A DNA stretch of 16,280 bases from Fimadaptatus sp963928645. GTDB taxonomy: Bacteria > Bacillota > Clostridia > Christensenellales > Aristaeellaceae. Positions 1 to 7,718 of the stretch are shown here, in pieces. The stretch's first letter is position 1, and the number at the start of each line of letters is the position of its first letter. The notes below the pieces were generated by a model that did no database searches, was not told where the DNA came from, and saw nothing but the letters and a program-made list of their open reading frames with translations. Position numbers and translations under genes: made by a program. Location: assembly GCA_963928645.1 (NCBI GenBank), contig CAWVGT010000217.1, positions 1 through 16,280 on the forward strand, in the 5' to 3' direction.

Positions 1-85
1 AGCCAGCGCCTTGAGACGCTGGCCGGTATCAATAGGCTTTTAGCCTTTGTGCAAACCACCCGTTTGACGGGTGGTTATGGTTTGA
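1..85 (+). mobile_element. Probable right end of an IS200/IS605-type element (partial)
   Basis: Three hairpins follow one another. The first is GCCAGCG/CGCTGGC with an 8-base loop (2-23). The second is AGGCT/AGCCT with a 3-base loop (about 34-46). The third is a perfect 9-bp stem AACCACCCG/CGGGTGGTT with loop TTTGA (about 55-77). A subterminal CCACCCG/CGGGTGG hairpin preceded by such a leader resembles, from memory, the right ends of IS200/IS605 elements in clostridia, where TnpA recognises the hairpin and the 3' part of tnpB yields the omega RNA. No transposase or TnpB coding is visible, so the body would lie to the left, outside the window. The exact right boundary cannot be set. The 9-bp hairpin alone could instead be a terminator of an unseen gene, but no T-tract follows it. 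Confidence 0.5.
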
Positions 86-652
86 CATATACCGCACACA
101 GTCTGCTTGGTCAAACGTGCAGCGGCAGTCGCAAGCATGCAAATTAAGTCGGGACGCCACTTGCGTTTGACTGACTTTGCGGCATCGCCAATAGGATGTT
201 TCGCAAAGCATTTAGAGCAAAACCGGCTGTCCGGCCGCCGGAGTTTGGCAACGATTTGTGGCGTATGATTGATCAGTTATGGGTTGACTACCGCAGAACG
301 ATGTATCTACCAAAATGCAAACTGCTGATTGTGTATCGACTGCATCAAAACGCGCAAGTTAGATTCATGACATATCGGGCGATATAGCATCGGATAATAA
401 GCATAATGTATGAGCCTGAGACAGAGACTTTTCGAATGTTGGATATAACACGCCAAGTCAAAGTCCCGGTTTACGCGATTGCACGATCAGGCTTGTGCGC
501 AGGCATGAATCAAGCCCGTATAAAGCGTCGATATGCCTGCCTAAATTCACATGTGCCGCGACCATGGCGCATAACAATATTAAGCGATATGCCGATCCAG
601 CTCAAAAGCGCCGTTTGCACGATAGGTATAACAAGGATCTTAATTATTATGC
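86..652. other. Gene-free stretch upstream of the ppx-like gene
   Basis: This stretch is visibly less GC-rich than the genes. It contains two short open frames on the plus strand (196-387, 63 codons; 406-675, 89 codons). Neither has a convincing ribosome binding site, a recognisable domain or the G/C-ending codon pattern of the neighbours. I saw no tRNA-like cloverleaf, no array of repeats and no strong hairpin. It may be decayed DNA flanking the element end at the left edge. Confidence 0.5.
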
Positions 653-681
653 GTGACAATTGGGACGAAAAATGATATACT
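653..681 (+). promoter_or_regulatory. Sigma-A-type promoter for the ppx-like/ppk1 operon
   Basis: The -35 box GTGACA (653-658, five of six to consensus) is followed by a 17-base spacer and the -10 box TATACT (676-681, five of six). The bases TGA directly precede the -10 box and make an extended -10. Transcription would start near 688, giving a leader of about 33 bases. That leader ends in AGGAGGTG (706-713), placed seven bases before the ATG at 721. Confidence 0.75.
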
Positions 682-720
682 TAACTAAACCTGAGTGCAT
701 CGTTCAGGAGGTGCAATTAA

Positions 721-2757
721 ATGGCTAACGAGCCAGTGCGGGACTTCCGCACGTTTGCAGCGATAGAGCTTGGCGCGGGCAGTGCGGATATGAAGATCGC
801 ACAGTCGGACGGCGCGGGCTACCGCGTATTGGGGCACCTGCGCAAGCGCCCGCCCGGCGCGCTGCAGACCCCGCCCGATGCCAATGCCGACGCCGCATGC
901 GAAAGCGTGCGGGCGCTGCTGGCGGGCTTTGCGCTCGCGGCGCGCGATTTCGGCGCGCCGCCGCCTACTCTGATGCTCAACGGCTTGAGCGATTGGAGCG
1001 CGCAACTAACGCGCCTGGCGTGCGAATTCGACATGCCCGTTTTCCTGCCGGACGCGCAGCAGTGCGCCGATATGGCTGCTGCTGCGGTGCGCCGTGGCTT
1101 GGGAGCGGAGGCGCGCGGCTGCGCGTTGATATTGACGCAAAGCGCCGAGACGAGGTTCCTGACCGGAGATGGGCTGATATCGCAAGCGCTGCCAGCCGGC
1201 ATTGACGCCGGGCGATATGACTACCTGCTGCGCGCCGACGAACTGGAGCGCGCGCGGCGCAAGGGCGGCGCGAATACCGTGGCGCTGCTGCGCGACTGCG
1301 CGCGGGCCTGTGCGCGCAGCCTGCCCGTACCTGAGCCGGGCGCTTACAATCTGACCGCGTGCATGAGCTTTGCGGACGACGTGGTGCGCCAGGGCGAGTA
1401 TACAGCCAAGCAACTCGCCCGCCTGGCCGACGACCTGGAGCGCAGGCTGCGCGAGCTGGGCACGGAACCCGGCTATGCGCGCGCGGAGTGCGCCGAATCG
1501 TATGCGGCGAGCAACATGCGCCGCGCGCTCAACGCGCTGCTGATCGCAGATGAGGTGCGTGCGCGCACCGGTTTTACCACAATGCGGATAGTCGGTGTTG
1601 CGGCGCTGGACGAGGCTCTGCACGTGCTGGCGCAACGCGATGGCCGGCTCGAACATGCCGGTGCGGATACGGAGCTGGCGCGGCGCGGGGTGGAGTACTA
1701 TGCGCGCACGCGGGGAGTCGACACTGCTCAAACCGAGCGGGTGCGCGTGGCCGCCGGGCTGCTCTCCAAGGCGCTGGCGCGCGCGTTTATCGAGGAGGAA
1801 CAGGCGACGGTCGCCGAGCTGATGGAGCTGGCGCCGACGCTCGTGGAGTGCTTTTCCAGCGGCGGCGTGATGCGCGTGCGCGACGTGGCGCGCCTGCCCG
1901 GGCTGGGCACGCAGCGGCGCGAGCAGCTGCTGGCTATATGTGAGGCCTGCCTGGAGCGCGACAACTCCGACGTGTACGCGCACCTGGTACCCGACGCCGG
2001 CATGGCGCTCGAGCGCGACGAGGAGGCGCTGTTCAACGCAGACATTGCAGAGACCGACGACTTTGCCGCGCCGGACGATGACGAGGACGACGTTGAGCCG
2101 GAAGGGCTGCCGTCCGCGGGCGACGCAGTTGACGGCCACGAATTCGGCGCATCGGATGCTGCTGTTGAAATCGACGCGCCGGACGACGCGGCGCAAGAGT
2201 CGGGCGACGCGCTGCCGGAGCCGGACGATGCGCCGCTCGAGCCGGACGACGCATCGCCGCCCGAAGCCGGGCCGGCGCAGGCCGACGCGGAAGCTGCCAA
2301 TCGGCAGTACTACGCGCTCCGACTGCACGACATGGCGAGCGCCGGCATGCGCGAGTACGCCGAGATGTTCGGCGGCGATGAGCATGCCGACGAGTTGCCG
2401 CAGCCCGCCGCTGCTCAGATGCCGCCCGTGCACGTCGAGCGCGACATTACCGGCCCGCAACTCGTGCTCGCCCGGGAACTGCCGCTGACGGCGCGGGTGG
2501 CGAGCATAATCATGCTGGCGCGCGCGCTTTCGGTGGGCGGCGCGGGCCGGCTCGGCCAGTTGAGCGCCAAGCTGGGCGCGCGCAGCTTGGTGGTGCGCGC
2601 TGCGGCGCGCGACGGCGCAGCGCTGGAGGCGCTGGAGTTCAGGTATCGGGCCGGGCTGGTAAAGCGCATATTCGGCATAAAGGCGCGGCTCAAGCTCGAC
2701 AAGCGCGGCAAGCAGACCAAGCAGCGCCGGCAGGACCCGGCGCGGCATAACTCATAG
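721..2757 (+). CDS. Degenerate Ppx/GppA-family protein with acidic insert (probable pseudoenzyme)
   Basis: This 678-residue protein follows the Ppx/GppA pattern. Residues 12-42 (FAAIELGAGS..., ...YRVLGHLRKR) align by eye with the first strands of E. coli Ppx (FAAVDLGSNS..., ...IIGRLKQR). The ASKHA-type domain covers about 10-310, a Ppx HD-like helical domain starts at about 320-412, and its C-terminal portion resumes at 585-659 (LALREGVLYE-like and FGIKARLKL-like segments). The catalytic signatures are gone: D of DxGSNS is Glu16 within ELGAGS, GGGSTE is LTQSAE (138-143), and the LHD/LHE metal motif reads LVE (374-376). Between the two HD halves lies an acidic insert (about 430-575); residues 433-527 hold no Lys or Arg, and EPDDA is repeated at 500-511. 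The C-terminus is basic. The start is fixed by AGGAGGTG seven bases upstream. ppk1 follows after 27 bases, pointing to a polyphosphate role, but enzymatic activity is doubtful. Confidence 0.75.
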   Translation: MANEPVRDFRTFAAIELGAGSADMKIAQSDGAGYRVLGHLRKRPPGALQTPPDANADAACESVRALLAGFALAARDFGAPPPTLMLNGLSDWSAQLTRLACEFDMPVFLPDAQQCADMAAAAVRRGLGAEARGCALILTQSAETRFLTGDGLISQALPAGIDAGRYDYLLRADELERARRKGGANTVALLRDCARACARSLPVPEPGAYNLTACMSFADDVVRQGEYTAKQLARLADDLERRLRELGTEPGYARAECAESYAASNMRRALNALLIADEVRARTGFTTMRIVGVAALDEALHVLAQRDGRLEHAGADTELARRGVEYYARTRGVDTAQTERVRVAAGLLSKALARAFIEEEQATVAELMELAPTLVECFSSGGVMRVRDVARLPGLGTQRREQLLAICEACLERDNSDVYAHLVPDAGMALERDEEALFNADIAETDDFAAPDDDEDDVEPEGLPSAGDAVDGHEFGASDAAVEIDAPDDAAQESGDALPEPDDAPLEPDDASPPEAGPAQADAEAANRQYYALRLHDMASAGMREYAEMFGGDEHADELPQPAAAQMPPVHVERDITGPQLVLARELPLTARVASIIMLARALSVGGAGRLGQLSAKLGARSLVVRAAARDGAALEALEFRYRAGLVKRIFGIKARLKLDKRGKQTKQRRQDPARHNS

Positions 2758-2784
2758 ACCTTGTATCGAAGGGGAGCATTGGAA

Positions 2785-4944
2785 ATGGAGAACACACAGT
2801 CAAAGCGCGGCAATGAGCAGCATTGGCCCAATGAGGACTTCTTCAACCGCGAGCTGTCGTGGCTGGAGTTCAATCAGCGCGTGCTGGATCAGGCCAAGGC
2901 CGAAACCGAGGACGCGGCGCGCCGCCATCCGGTATTTGAACGGATGAAGTTTTTGTCGATAGCGTCGAGCAACCTGGACGAGTTCTTCATGATACGGGTG
3001 GCGTCTATAAACGACCAGCACGTGGCGGGCTACGACAAGCCCGATCCGTCCGGGCGCACGCCGCTCATGCAGCTGGAGCAGATATCGGTGCGCGTGGCCG
3101 ACATGGTCGACGAGATGTACCGAGTGTTCCGGCAGCAGATATTGCCCGAGCTGCGCCAGAACGGCATACGCCTGCTCGCCGATGGGCAGCTGGATCAGTC
3201 CCAGCGCAAGTATCTGGACGAGTACTTCGAGCAACAGGTCTATCCGGTGCTCACGCCGATGGCCGTGGATTCGTCGCGGCCGTTCCCGCTGATACTGTCG
3301 CGCTCGCTGAACCTGGGCGTGCTGCTCGAGGACGAGGAGTACCCCGACGAGCCCAGCTTCGCGACGGTGCAGGTGCCCTCCGTGCTGGACAGGGTGGTCT
3401 ACCTGCCGGGCAAGGACGGCGAATCGGGCATACAGGCAATGCTGCTGGAGCAGGTGATATCGCGCAAGATGGACGCGCTGTTCCCGGGCAGGCGCGTGAT
3501 ATGCTGCTATCCGTATCGCGTGACCCGCAACGCCGACATGACGATAGACGAGGAGGGCGCCGAGGATCTGCTGCTGGAGATCGAAAAGTCGCTCAAGCAG
3601 CGCAAGTGGGGCGCGGCGATACGGCTGGAGATCGACCACCGCGCCGACAGGCGGTTGCTTGCGATACTCGAAAAGGCGCTGGAAGTCGAGCCCGGGTTTG
3701 TATACAGCATATACGGCCCGCTCAACCTCGACTTCCTGATGAAGAGCCTGTACAAGCTCAACTACCCGGCGCTGAAGTATAAACCCTATGCGCCGCGGCG
3801 GCTGCGGCCGGCGGTAGAGCGCCAGCCGGTTCAGGAGTTCGTGCCGATAGAGCATGTGACCGCCCCCACGCACGACGAGCCCGAGACCATGTTCGACCGG
3901 ATAGCGCGCGGCGACGTGCTGCTCTACCACCCGTACGACAGCTTCGAGCCGGTCATAGACCTGATCCGCCAGGCTGCGCGCGACCCCGACGTGCTGGCGA
4001 TTAAGCAGACGCTCTATCGCGTCAGCGGCGACAGCCCGATTGTGGCGGCGCTCATGGAGGCCGCCGAAAACGGCAAGCAGGTGACCGCGCTGCTGGAAGT
4101 CAAGGCGCGCTTTGACGAGGAGAACAACATCCACTGGGGCAAGCGCCTGGAGCAGACCGGCGCGCACGTTATATACGGCCTGCTGGGCCTTAAGACGCAC
4201 TCCAAGATAACGCTGATAGTGCGCCGCGAAAACGGTGGCATACGCCGCTATGTGCATCTGGGCACCGGCAACTACAACGACGTGACCGCGAACATATACA
4301 CCGACCACGGGCTGATGACCTGCCGCGAGGACATAGGCGAGGACGCGTCCGCGTTCTTCAACATGCTCACCGGCTACAGCGAGCAGACCCAGCTCAAAAA
4401 GCTGATAGCCGCGCCGCACATGCTGCGCGACCGCATGATGGCGCTGATACGCCGCGAGACCGAGGCCGCACGCGCCGGTCAGAAGGCCGGCATATTCATG
4501 AAGATGAACTCGCTGCTGGACGAGCGGATAATAGCGGCGCTGTACGAGGCCAGCTGCGCCGGCGTGCGGGTGCGGCTCATAGTGCGCGGCATATGCTGCC
4601 TGGTGCCGGGCGTGCCGGGCGTGAGCGAAAACATATGCGTGCGCTCGATAGTGGGGCGGTTCCTCGAGCACAGCCGCGCCTTCATATTCCGCAACTCGGG
4701 CAACGAGGAGGTATACCTCGCCAGCGCCGACATGATGCCGCGCAACCTCGACCGGCGCGTGGAGCTGATGTTCCCGGTGGAGCAGCCCGAGCTCAGCATG
4801 CGCATAAAGAAGCTGCTGCGCGCGCAGTGGCGCGACAACGTGCAGGCGCGCCAGCTCGCCCCGGACGGCAAGTACTACCCCGTGGAGGCCGGCAAGGCGC
4901 CGTTCTCGTCGCAGGACTACTGCATGGAGAGCGATGAGATTTGA
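2785..4944 (+). CDS. ppk1: Polyphosphate kinase 1
   Basis: PPK1 makes long-chain polyphosphate reversibly from ATP through a phospho-histidine intermediate. The N-terminal domain opens with FFNRELSWLEFNQRVL and the RIKxLSI-like segment MKFLSIASSNLDEFFMIRV, both family hallmarks. The catalytic core contains HPYDSF, the run AIKQTLYRVSG, KTHSK with the expected phospho-acceptor His at residue 472, HLGTGNYN, and RFLEH with the second conserved His at residue 629, followed by SADMMPRNLDRRVE. The length of 719 residues is normal. I place the start at ATG 2785 because AAGGGGAG (2769-2776) lies eight bases before it; an in-frame TTG at 2761 has no good site. It is co-transcribed with the Ppx-like gene 27 bases upstream. 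Its TGA is embedded in the -35 box of the next gene's promoter. Confidence 0.97.
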   Translation: MENTQSKRGNEQHWPNEDFFNRELSWLEFNQRVLDQAKAETEDAARRHPVFERMKFLSIASSNLDEFFMIRVASINDQHVAGYDKPDPSGRTPLMQLEQISVRVADMVDEMYRVFRQQILPELRQNGIRLLADGQLDQSQRKYLDEYFEQQVYPVLTPMAVDSSRPFPLILSRSLNLGVLLEDEEYPDEPSFATVQVPSVLDRVVYLPGKDGESGIQAMLLEQVISRKMDALFPGRRVICCYPYRVTRNADMTIDEEGAEDLLLEIEKSLKQRKWGAAIRLEIDHRADRRLLAILEKALEVEPGFVYSIYGPLNLDFLMKSLYKLNYPALKYKPYAPRRLRPAVERQPVQEFVPIEHVTAPTHDEPETMFDRIARGDVLLYHPYDSFEPVIDLIRQAARDPDVLAIKQTLYRVSGDSPIVAALMEAAENGKQVTALLEVKARFDEENNIHWGKRLEQTGAHVIYGLLGLKTHSKITLIVRRENGGIRRYVHLGTGNYNDVTANIYTDHGLMTCREDIGEDASAFFNMLTGYSEQTQLKKLIAAPHMLRDRMMALIRRETEAARAGQKAGIFMKMNSLLDERIIAALYEASCAGVRVRLIVRGICCLVPGVPGVSENICVRSIVGRFLEHSRAFIFRNSGNEEVYLASADMMPRNLDRRVELMFPVEQPELSMRIKKLLRAQWRDNVQARQLAPDGKYYPVEAGKAPFSSQDYCMESDEI

Positions 4945-4969
4945 CAAAAAGCGACTTTTGAGGTATCAT
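4941..4969 (+). promoter_or_regulatory. Sigma-A-type promoter for the CorC/HlyC-family gene
   Basis: A perfect -35 box TTGACA (4941-4946), a 17-base spacer and the -10 box TATCAT (4964-4969, five of six). The ppk1 stop codon TGA (4942-4944) is part of the -35 box. Transcription would start near 4976, leaving a leader of about 62 bases. Confidence 0.75.
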
Positions 4970-5038
4970 GTATATCAACATGAGCATGCCCGCGGACGCG
5001 GTGCGTGCAATCGTGCTATGTTGTAAGGGGGAATAACC

Positions 5039-6388
5039 TTGACAGGCGACCCAATATGGGGCCAACTACTGCTTCAACTGGTGCTGATACTGGTCAACGC
5101 GTTCTTCGCATCCACCGAGATAGCGCTGCTGTCGGTCAACGAAGCCAAGCTCGAAAAGAGCGCCGACGACGGCGACAAGAAGGCGGCCGTGCTGCTTAAG
5201 ACAGTCAAATCGCCGGACAGCTTTCTGTCGGCGATACAGGTCGGCATAACGCTGGCGGGCTTCCTGGGTTCGGCGTTTGCGGCCGAGAACTTCGCAGACC
5301 GCATGGTCACCTGGATGGTCGAGGTGCAGCATCTGCCGATACCGGTAGACGTGCTCAACACGATCTGCGTGGTCATAATCACGATAATCCTCAGCTACTT
5401 CACGCTGGTGCTGGGCGAGCTTGTGCCCAAGCGCGTGGCGATGTTCGCGCCGGAAAAGGTGGCGCGCTTCTCGATCGGCGTTATATCGATAATCGAAAAG
5501 GTGCTGCGCCCGGTGATATGGCTGATGAGCAAGTCCACCAACCTGGTGCTGCGGCTGATGCGCATAGACCCGACCAAGGAAGGCGAGCAGGTGACCGAAG
5601 AAGAGATACGCATGATGGTCGATATAGGCGAGGAGAAGGGCACGATCGAGGCCGACGAGAAGGAAATGATCGAAAACGTGTTCGAGTTCAACAACACGAC
5701 GGCCGGCGATGTGATGACCCACCGCATAGACGTGAAGTCGATACAGGTCGACGCCGACGGCGACGAGATAATCGAGCTGATCTCGCAGACGGGCTTGAGC
5801 CGCTTCCCGGTCTATCAGGACGACATTGACGACATCATAGGCGTGCTCAACACGCGCGACTACCTGCTGAACCTGCGGCTGCAGCGGCCCAAGTCGCTCA
5901 GGCAGCTGCTGCGCGAGGCGTACTTCGTGCCCGAGAGCGCGCGCGCCGACGTGCTGTTCCGCGACATGCAGCGCCGCAAGATCCATCTGGCGATTGTGGT
6001 CGACGAATACGGCGGCACCAGCGGCGTGGTCAGCATGGAGGATCTGCTTGAGGAGATAGTGGGCAACATATACGACGAGTTCGACCCGCTCGAGGAGGAG
6101 GACATAATACCGCTGGGCGAAAACCTGTGGCGCGTCAGCGGCAGCGCGCCGCTTGAGTCGCTTGCGGAGGCGCTGGACGCGACGCTGCCGCTCGATGAGG
6201 AATACGACACGCTGGGCGGGCTGGTGTTTTCGCAGATGACTGTGATACCCCGCGACGGCGAACAGCCCGAGCTGGACGTGTGCGGCATGCACGTGAAGGT
6301 AGAGCGCATAGAGGATCGCCGCGTGGTCAGCGCGCTGGTATCGCTGCTGCCCAAGTCCGACGAGTCCAGCCGCTCGGACGACGATTGA
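5039..6388 (+). CDS. CNNM/CorC-HlyC family membrane protein with CBS pair
   Basis: A 449-residue protein of the DUF21-CBS-CorC_HlyC family, often annotated as hemolysin or gliding-motility related and related to CNNM/MpfA proteins linked to Mg2+ (or Co2+) efflux. The N-terminal DUF21 domain (about 1-180) has hydrophobic segments at about 8-31, 62-82, 104-128 and 144-173, with the family motifs FASTEIAL and LGELVPKR. Two CBS domains follow (about 224-280 and 287-343), including DVMTHR and VVDEYGGTSGVVSMEDLLEEIVG. A CorC_HlyC domain sits at about 355-438. The tail is short and acidic. The start is TTG 5039, supported by AAGGGGGA (5025-5032) six bases upstream; no ATG at the right place competes. 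It is apparently monocistronic, with its own promoter and terminator. The transported ion cannot be told from the sequence. Confidence 0.92.
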   Translation: MTGDPIWGQLLLQLVLILVNAFFASTEIALLSVNEAKLEKSADDGDKKAAVLLKTVKSPDSFLSAIQVGITLAGFLGSAFAAENFADRMVTWMVEVQHLPIPVDVLNTICVVIITIILSYFTLVLGELVPKRVAMFAPEKVARFSIGVISIIEKVLRPVIWLMSKSTNLVLRLMRIDPTKEGEQVTEEEIRMMVDIGEEKGTIEADEKEMIENVFEFNNTTAGDVMTHRIDVKSIQVDADGDEIIELISQTGLSRFPVYQDDIDDIIGVLNTRDYLLNLRLQRPKSLRQLLREAYFVPESARADVLFRDMQRRKIHLAIVVDEYGGTSGVVSMEDLLEEIVGNIYDEFDPLEEEDIIPLGENLWRVSGSAPLESLAEALDATLPLDEEYDTLGGLVFSQMTVIPRDGEQPELDVCGMHVKVERIEDRRVVSALVSLLPKSDESSRSDDD

Positions 6389-6401
6389 TGTGGATGTATG
6401 C

Positions 6402-6434
6402 GGGCCCGGCGCAGATACAGTCTGCGCCGGGCCC
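6402..6434 (+). terminator. Intrinsic terminator after the CorC/HlyC-family gene
   Basis: A perfect 14-bp GC-rich stem (GGGCCCGGCGCAGA, 6402-6415; TCTGCGCCGGGCCC, 6421-6434) with loop TACAG, 13 bases after the stop codon. The following TGTCTGTTCGT is only a weak T-tract, so termination may be partly factor-assisted. Confidence 0.75.
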
Positions 6435-6606
6435 TGTCTGTTCGTATGGTACACTCAAATCGACTGGCGGCAGCGCCTCCCTTCTGGTGAGCTAATGCTG
6501 CTGGGCTCATGAGCGCGCTGCGAAATATGTGAAAACTGCCGTACTCAGCAGCAGTAAATAAACAGTGATTTGTGGGATATCGACTTAAAGAATATCAGAG
6601 GCACGC

Positions 6607-6635
6607 TTGACAGTGGTTGAAGTTGCGCTTACAAT
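6607..6635 (+). promoter_or_regulatory. Sigma-A-type promoter for prs-pth-mfd
   Basis: A perfect -35 box TTGACA (6607-6612), a 17-base spacer and the -10 box TACAAT (6630-6635, five of six). Start of transcription is expected near 6642, giving a leader of about 100 bases to the prs ATG. Confidence 0.75.
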
Positions 6636-6661
6636 ATTATTAGAACCAGACCGCAGTATGT

Positions 6662-6694
6662 GCGCGCGGAGGCGCGCGGCTAACCGCGGTTTTT
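6662..6694 (+). promoter_or_regulatory. Two overlapping hairpins in the prs leader (possible attenuator)
   Basis: Hairpin A pairs GCGCGC (6662-6667) with GCGCGC (6672-6677) across GGAG. Hairpin B pairs CGCGG (6675-6679) with CCGCG (6684-6688) across CTAA and is followed by GTTTTT (6689-6694), the shape of a short intrinsic terminator. The two share bases 6675-6677, so they cannot form fully together. This layout resembles an anti-terminator/terminator pair, but I recognise no known riboswitch or leader peptide, and hairpin B has only a 5-bp stem. Confidence 0.35.
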
Positions 6695-6740
6695 GTAGTT
6701 GCACAACCGAGCGCCTGAAAACTATATCGGAGGGAATGCT

Positions 6741-7694
6741 ATGAGTCCACACCATTCGACCATCAAAGTCTTCAGCGGAAATTCCAATCCCGAGCTCGCG
6801 GCGGACATAGCCGCGCGGCTGTCGACCACGCTGTCCGACGCCGAAGTCACTCGGTTTTCGGACGGAGAGATATCCGTTCAGCTCAAGGAAACGGTCAGAG
6901 GCTTTGATGTGTTCATAGTGCAGTCCACCTGTGCGCCGGTGAACCGCCACTTGATGGAGCTGCTGATTATGGTCGACGCCTGTCGCCGCGCCAGCGCGGG
7001 CCGCATAACCGCGGTTATACCGTACTATGGTTACGCTCGTCAGGATAGGAAGGTGCATCCCCGCGATCCCATCACCGCAAAGCTCGTGGCAGATCTGATA
7101 GGCGCGGCGGGCGCGCACAGGGTGCTGACGATGGATCTGCACGCCTCCCAGATACAGGGCTATTTCAACATGCCCGTGGACGAACTGGTCGGCGCGCCCA
7201 TACTCGCCGCTCACTACCTCGAGCGCCGCTTCGAGGGCGACGACCTGGTCGTGGTATCGCCCGACCTTGGTTCGGTCACGCGCGCGCGCAACTTCGCAAA
7301 CCGCCTCAACGCGCCGCTGGCCATAATCGACAAGCGCCGCCCCAAGGCCAACCTCTCCGAAGTAGTCAACATAATCGGCGACGTGCACGGCAAGCGCGCG
7401 CTGCTTGTCGACGACATGATCGACACCGCCGGCACGATATGCAACGCCGCGACCGCGCTGGTCGAAAAGGGCGCGACCGGCGTATACGCGTGCTGCACCC
7501 ATGGCGTGCTGTCCGGCCCCGCGCTGGAGCGCATAGACAAGTCCCCGATCAAGGAACTCGTTTGCACCAACACCATACCGCTGCCCTCCGAGGGCCCGCA
7601 CAGCAAGATCCGCACGATCTCCATAGCGGCCGCGTTTGCCACCGCGATAGAGCGCATATACGAGGAGCGGCCGATCAGCGACCTGTTCAAGTGA
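6741..7694 (+). CDS. prs: Ribose-phosphate pyrophosphokinase (PRPP synthetase)
   Basis: This enzyme makes PRPP from ribose 5-phosphate and ATP for nucleotide, His and Trp synthesis in the cytoplasm. At 317 residues it has normal class I length. Motifs in order are KVFSGNSNPELA (9-20), FSDGEISVQL (39-48), PYYGYARQDRK (94-104), MDLHASQIQGYF with the metal-binding His134, VVSPDLGSVTRARNFA, the catalytic-loop segment IIDKRRPK (196-203, with expected Lys198 and Arg200), and the PRPP loop VDDMIDTAGT (223-232). The usual REPITAK is RDPITAK here, a conservative change. I chose ATG 6741 because GGAGGG (6729-6734) lies six bases upstream and the N-terminus then matches the family; upstream in-frame codons lack a site. 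It is the first gene of the prs-pth-mfd group, a common arrangement in Bacillota. Confidence 0.97.
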   Translation: MSPHHSTIKVFSGNSNPELAADIAARLSTTLSDAEVTRFSDGEISVQLKETVRGFDVFIVQSTCAPVNRHLMELLIMVDACRRASAGRITAVIPYYGYARQDRKVHPRDPITAKLVADLIGAAGAHRVLTMDLHASQIQGYFNMPVDELVGAPILAAHYLERRFEGDDLVVVSPDLGSVTRARNFANRLNAPLAIIDKRRPKANLSEVVNIIGDVHGKRALLVDDMIDTAGTICNAATALVEKGATGVYACCTHGVLSGPALERIDKSPIKELVCTNTIPLPSEGPHSKIRTISIAAAFATAIERIYEERPISDLFK

Positions 7695-7718
7695 GCTCAC
7701 CTGATTACTAAAGCCGAC

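Noticed and set aside
82..110. TTGACA next to the left-edge hairpin as a possible promoter
   Set aside because: The sequence 17 bases downstream (GCTTGG) is not -10-like and no supported gene follows until 721.
196..387. 63-codon open frame in the gene-free stretch
   Set aside because: No recognisable product, no ribosome site of the strength seen at the real genes.
406..675. 89-codon open frame in the gene-free stretch
   Set aside because: No good ribosome site, no domain, and codon choice unlike the genes; it also runs through the promoter at 653-681.
1006..2748. 580-codon open frame antisense to the Ppx-like gene
   Set aside because: Such long antisense frames arise from the G/C-ending codon bias of the sense gene. 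The product has no recognisable domain, and the sense frame has a clear family match and ribosome site.
2761..2784. Upstream TTG start for ppk1
   Set aside because: It leaves only four bases after the preceding stop codon and has no ribosome site, whereas ATG 2785 has AAGGGGAG at good distance.
2800..4947. 715-codon open frame antisense to ppk1
   Set aside because: It exactly shadows ppk1, is rich in His, Leu, Arg and Val as expected from reversed codons, and shows no family pattern.
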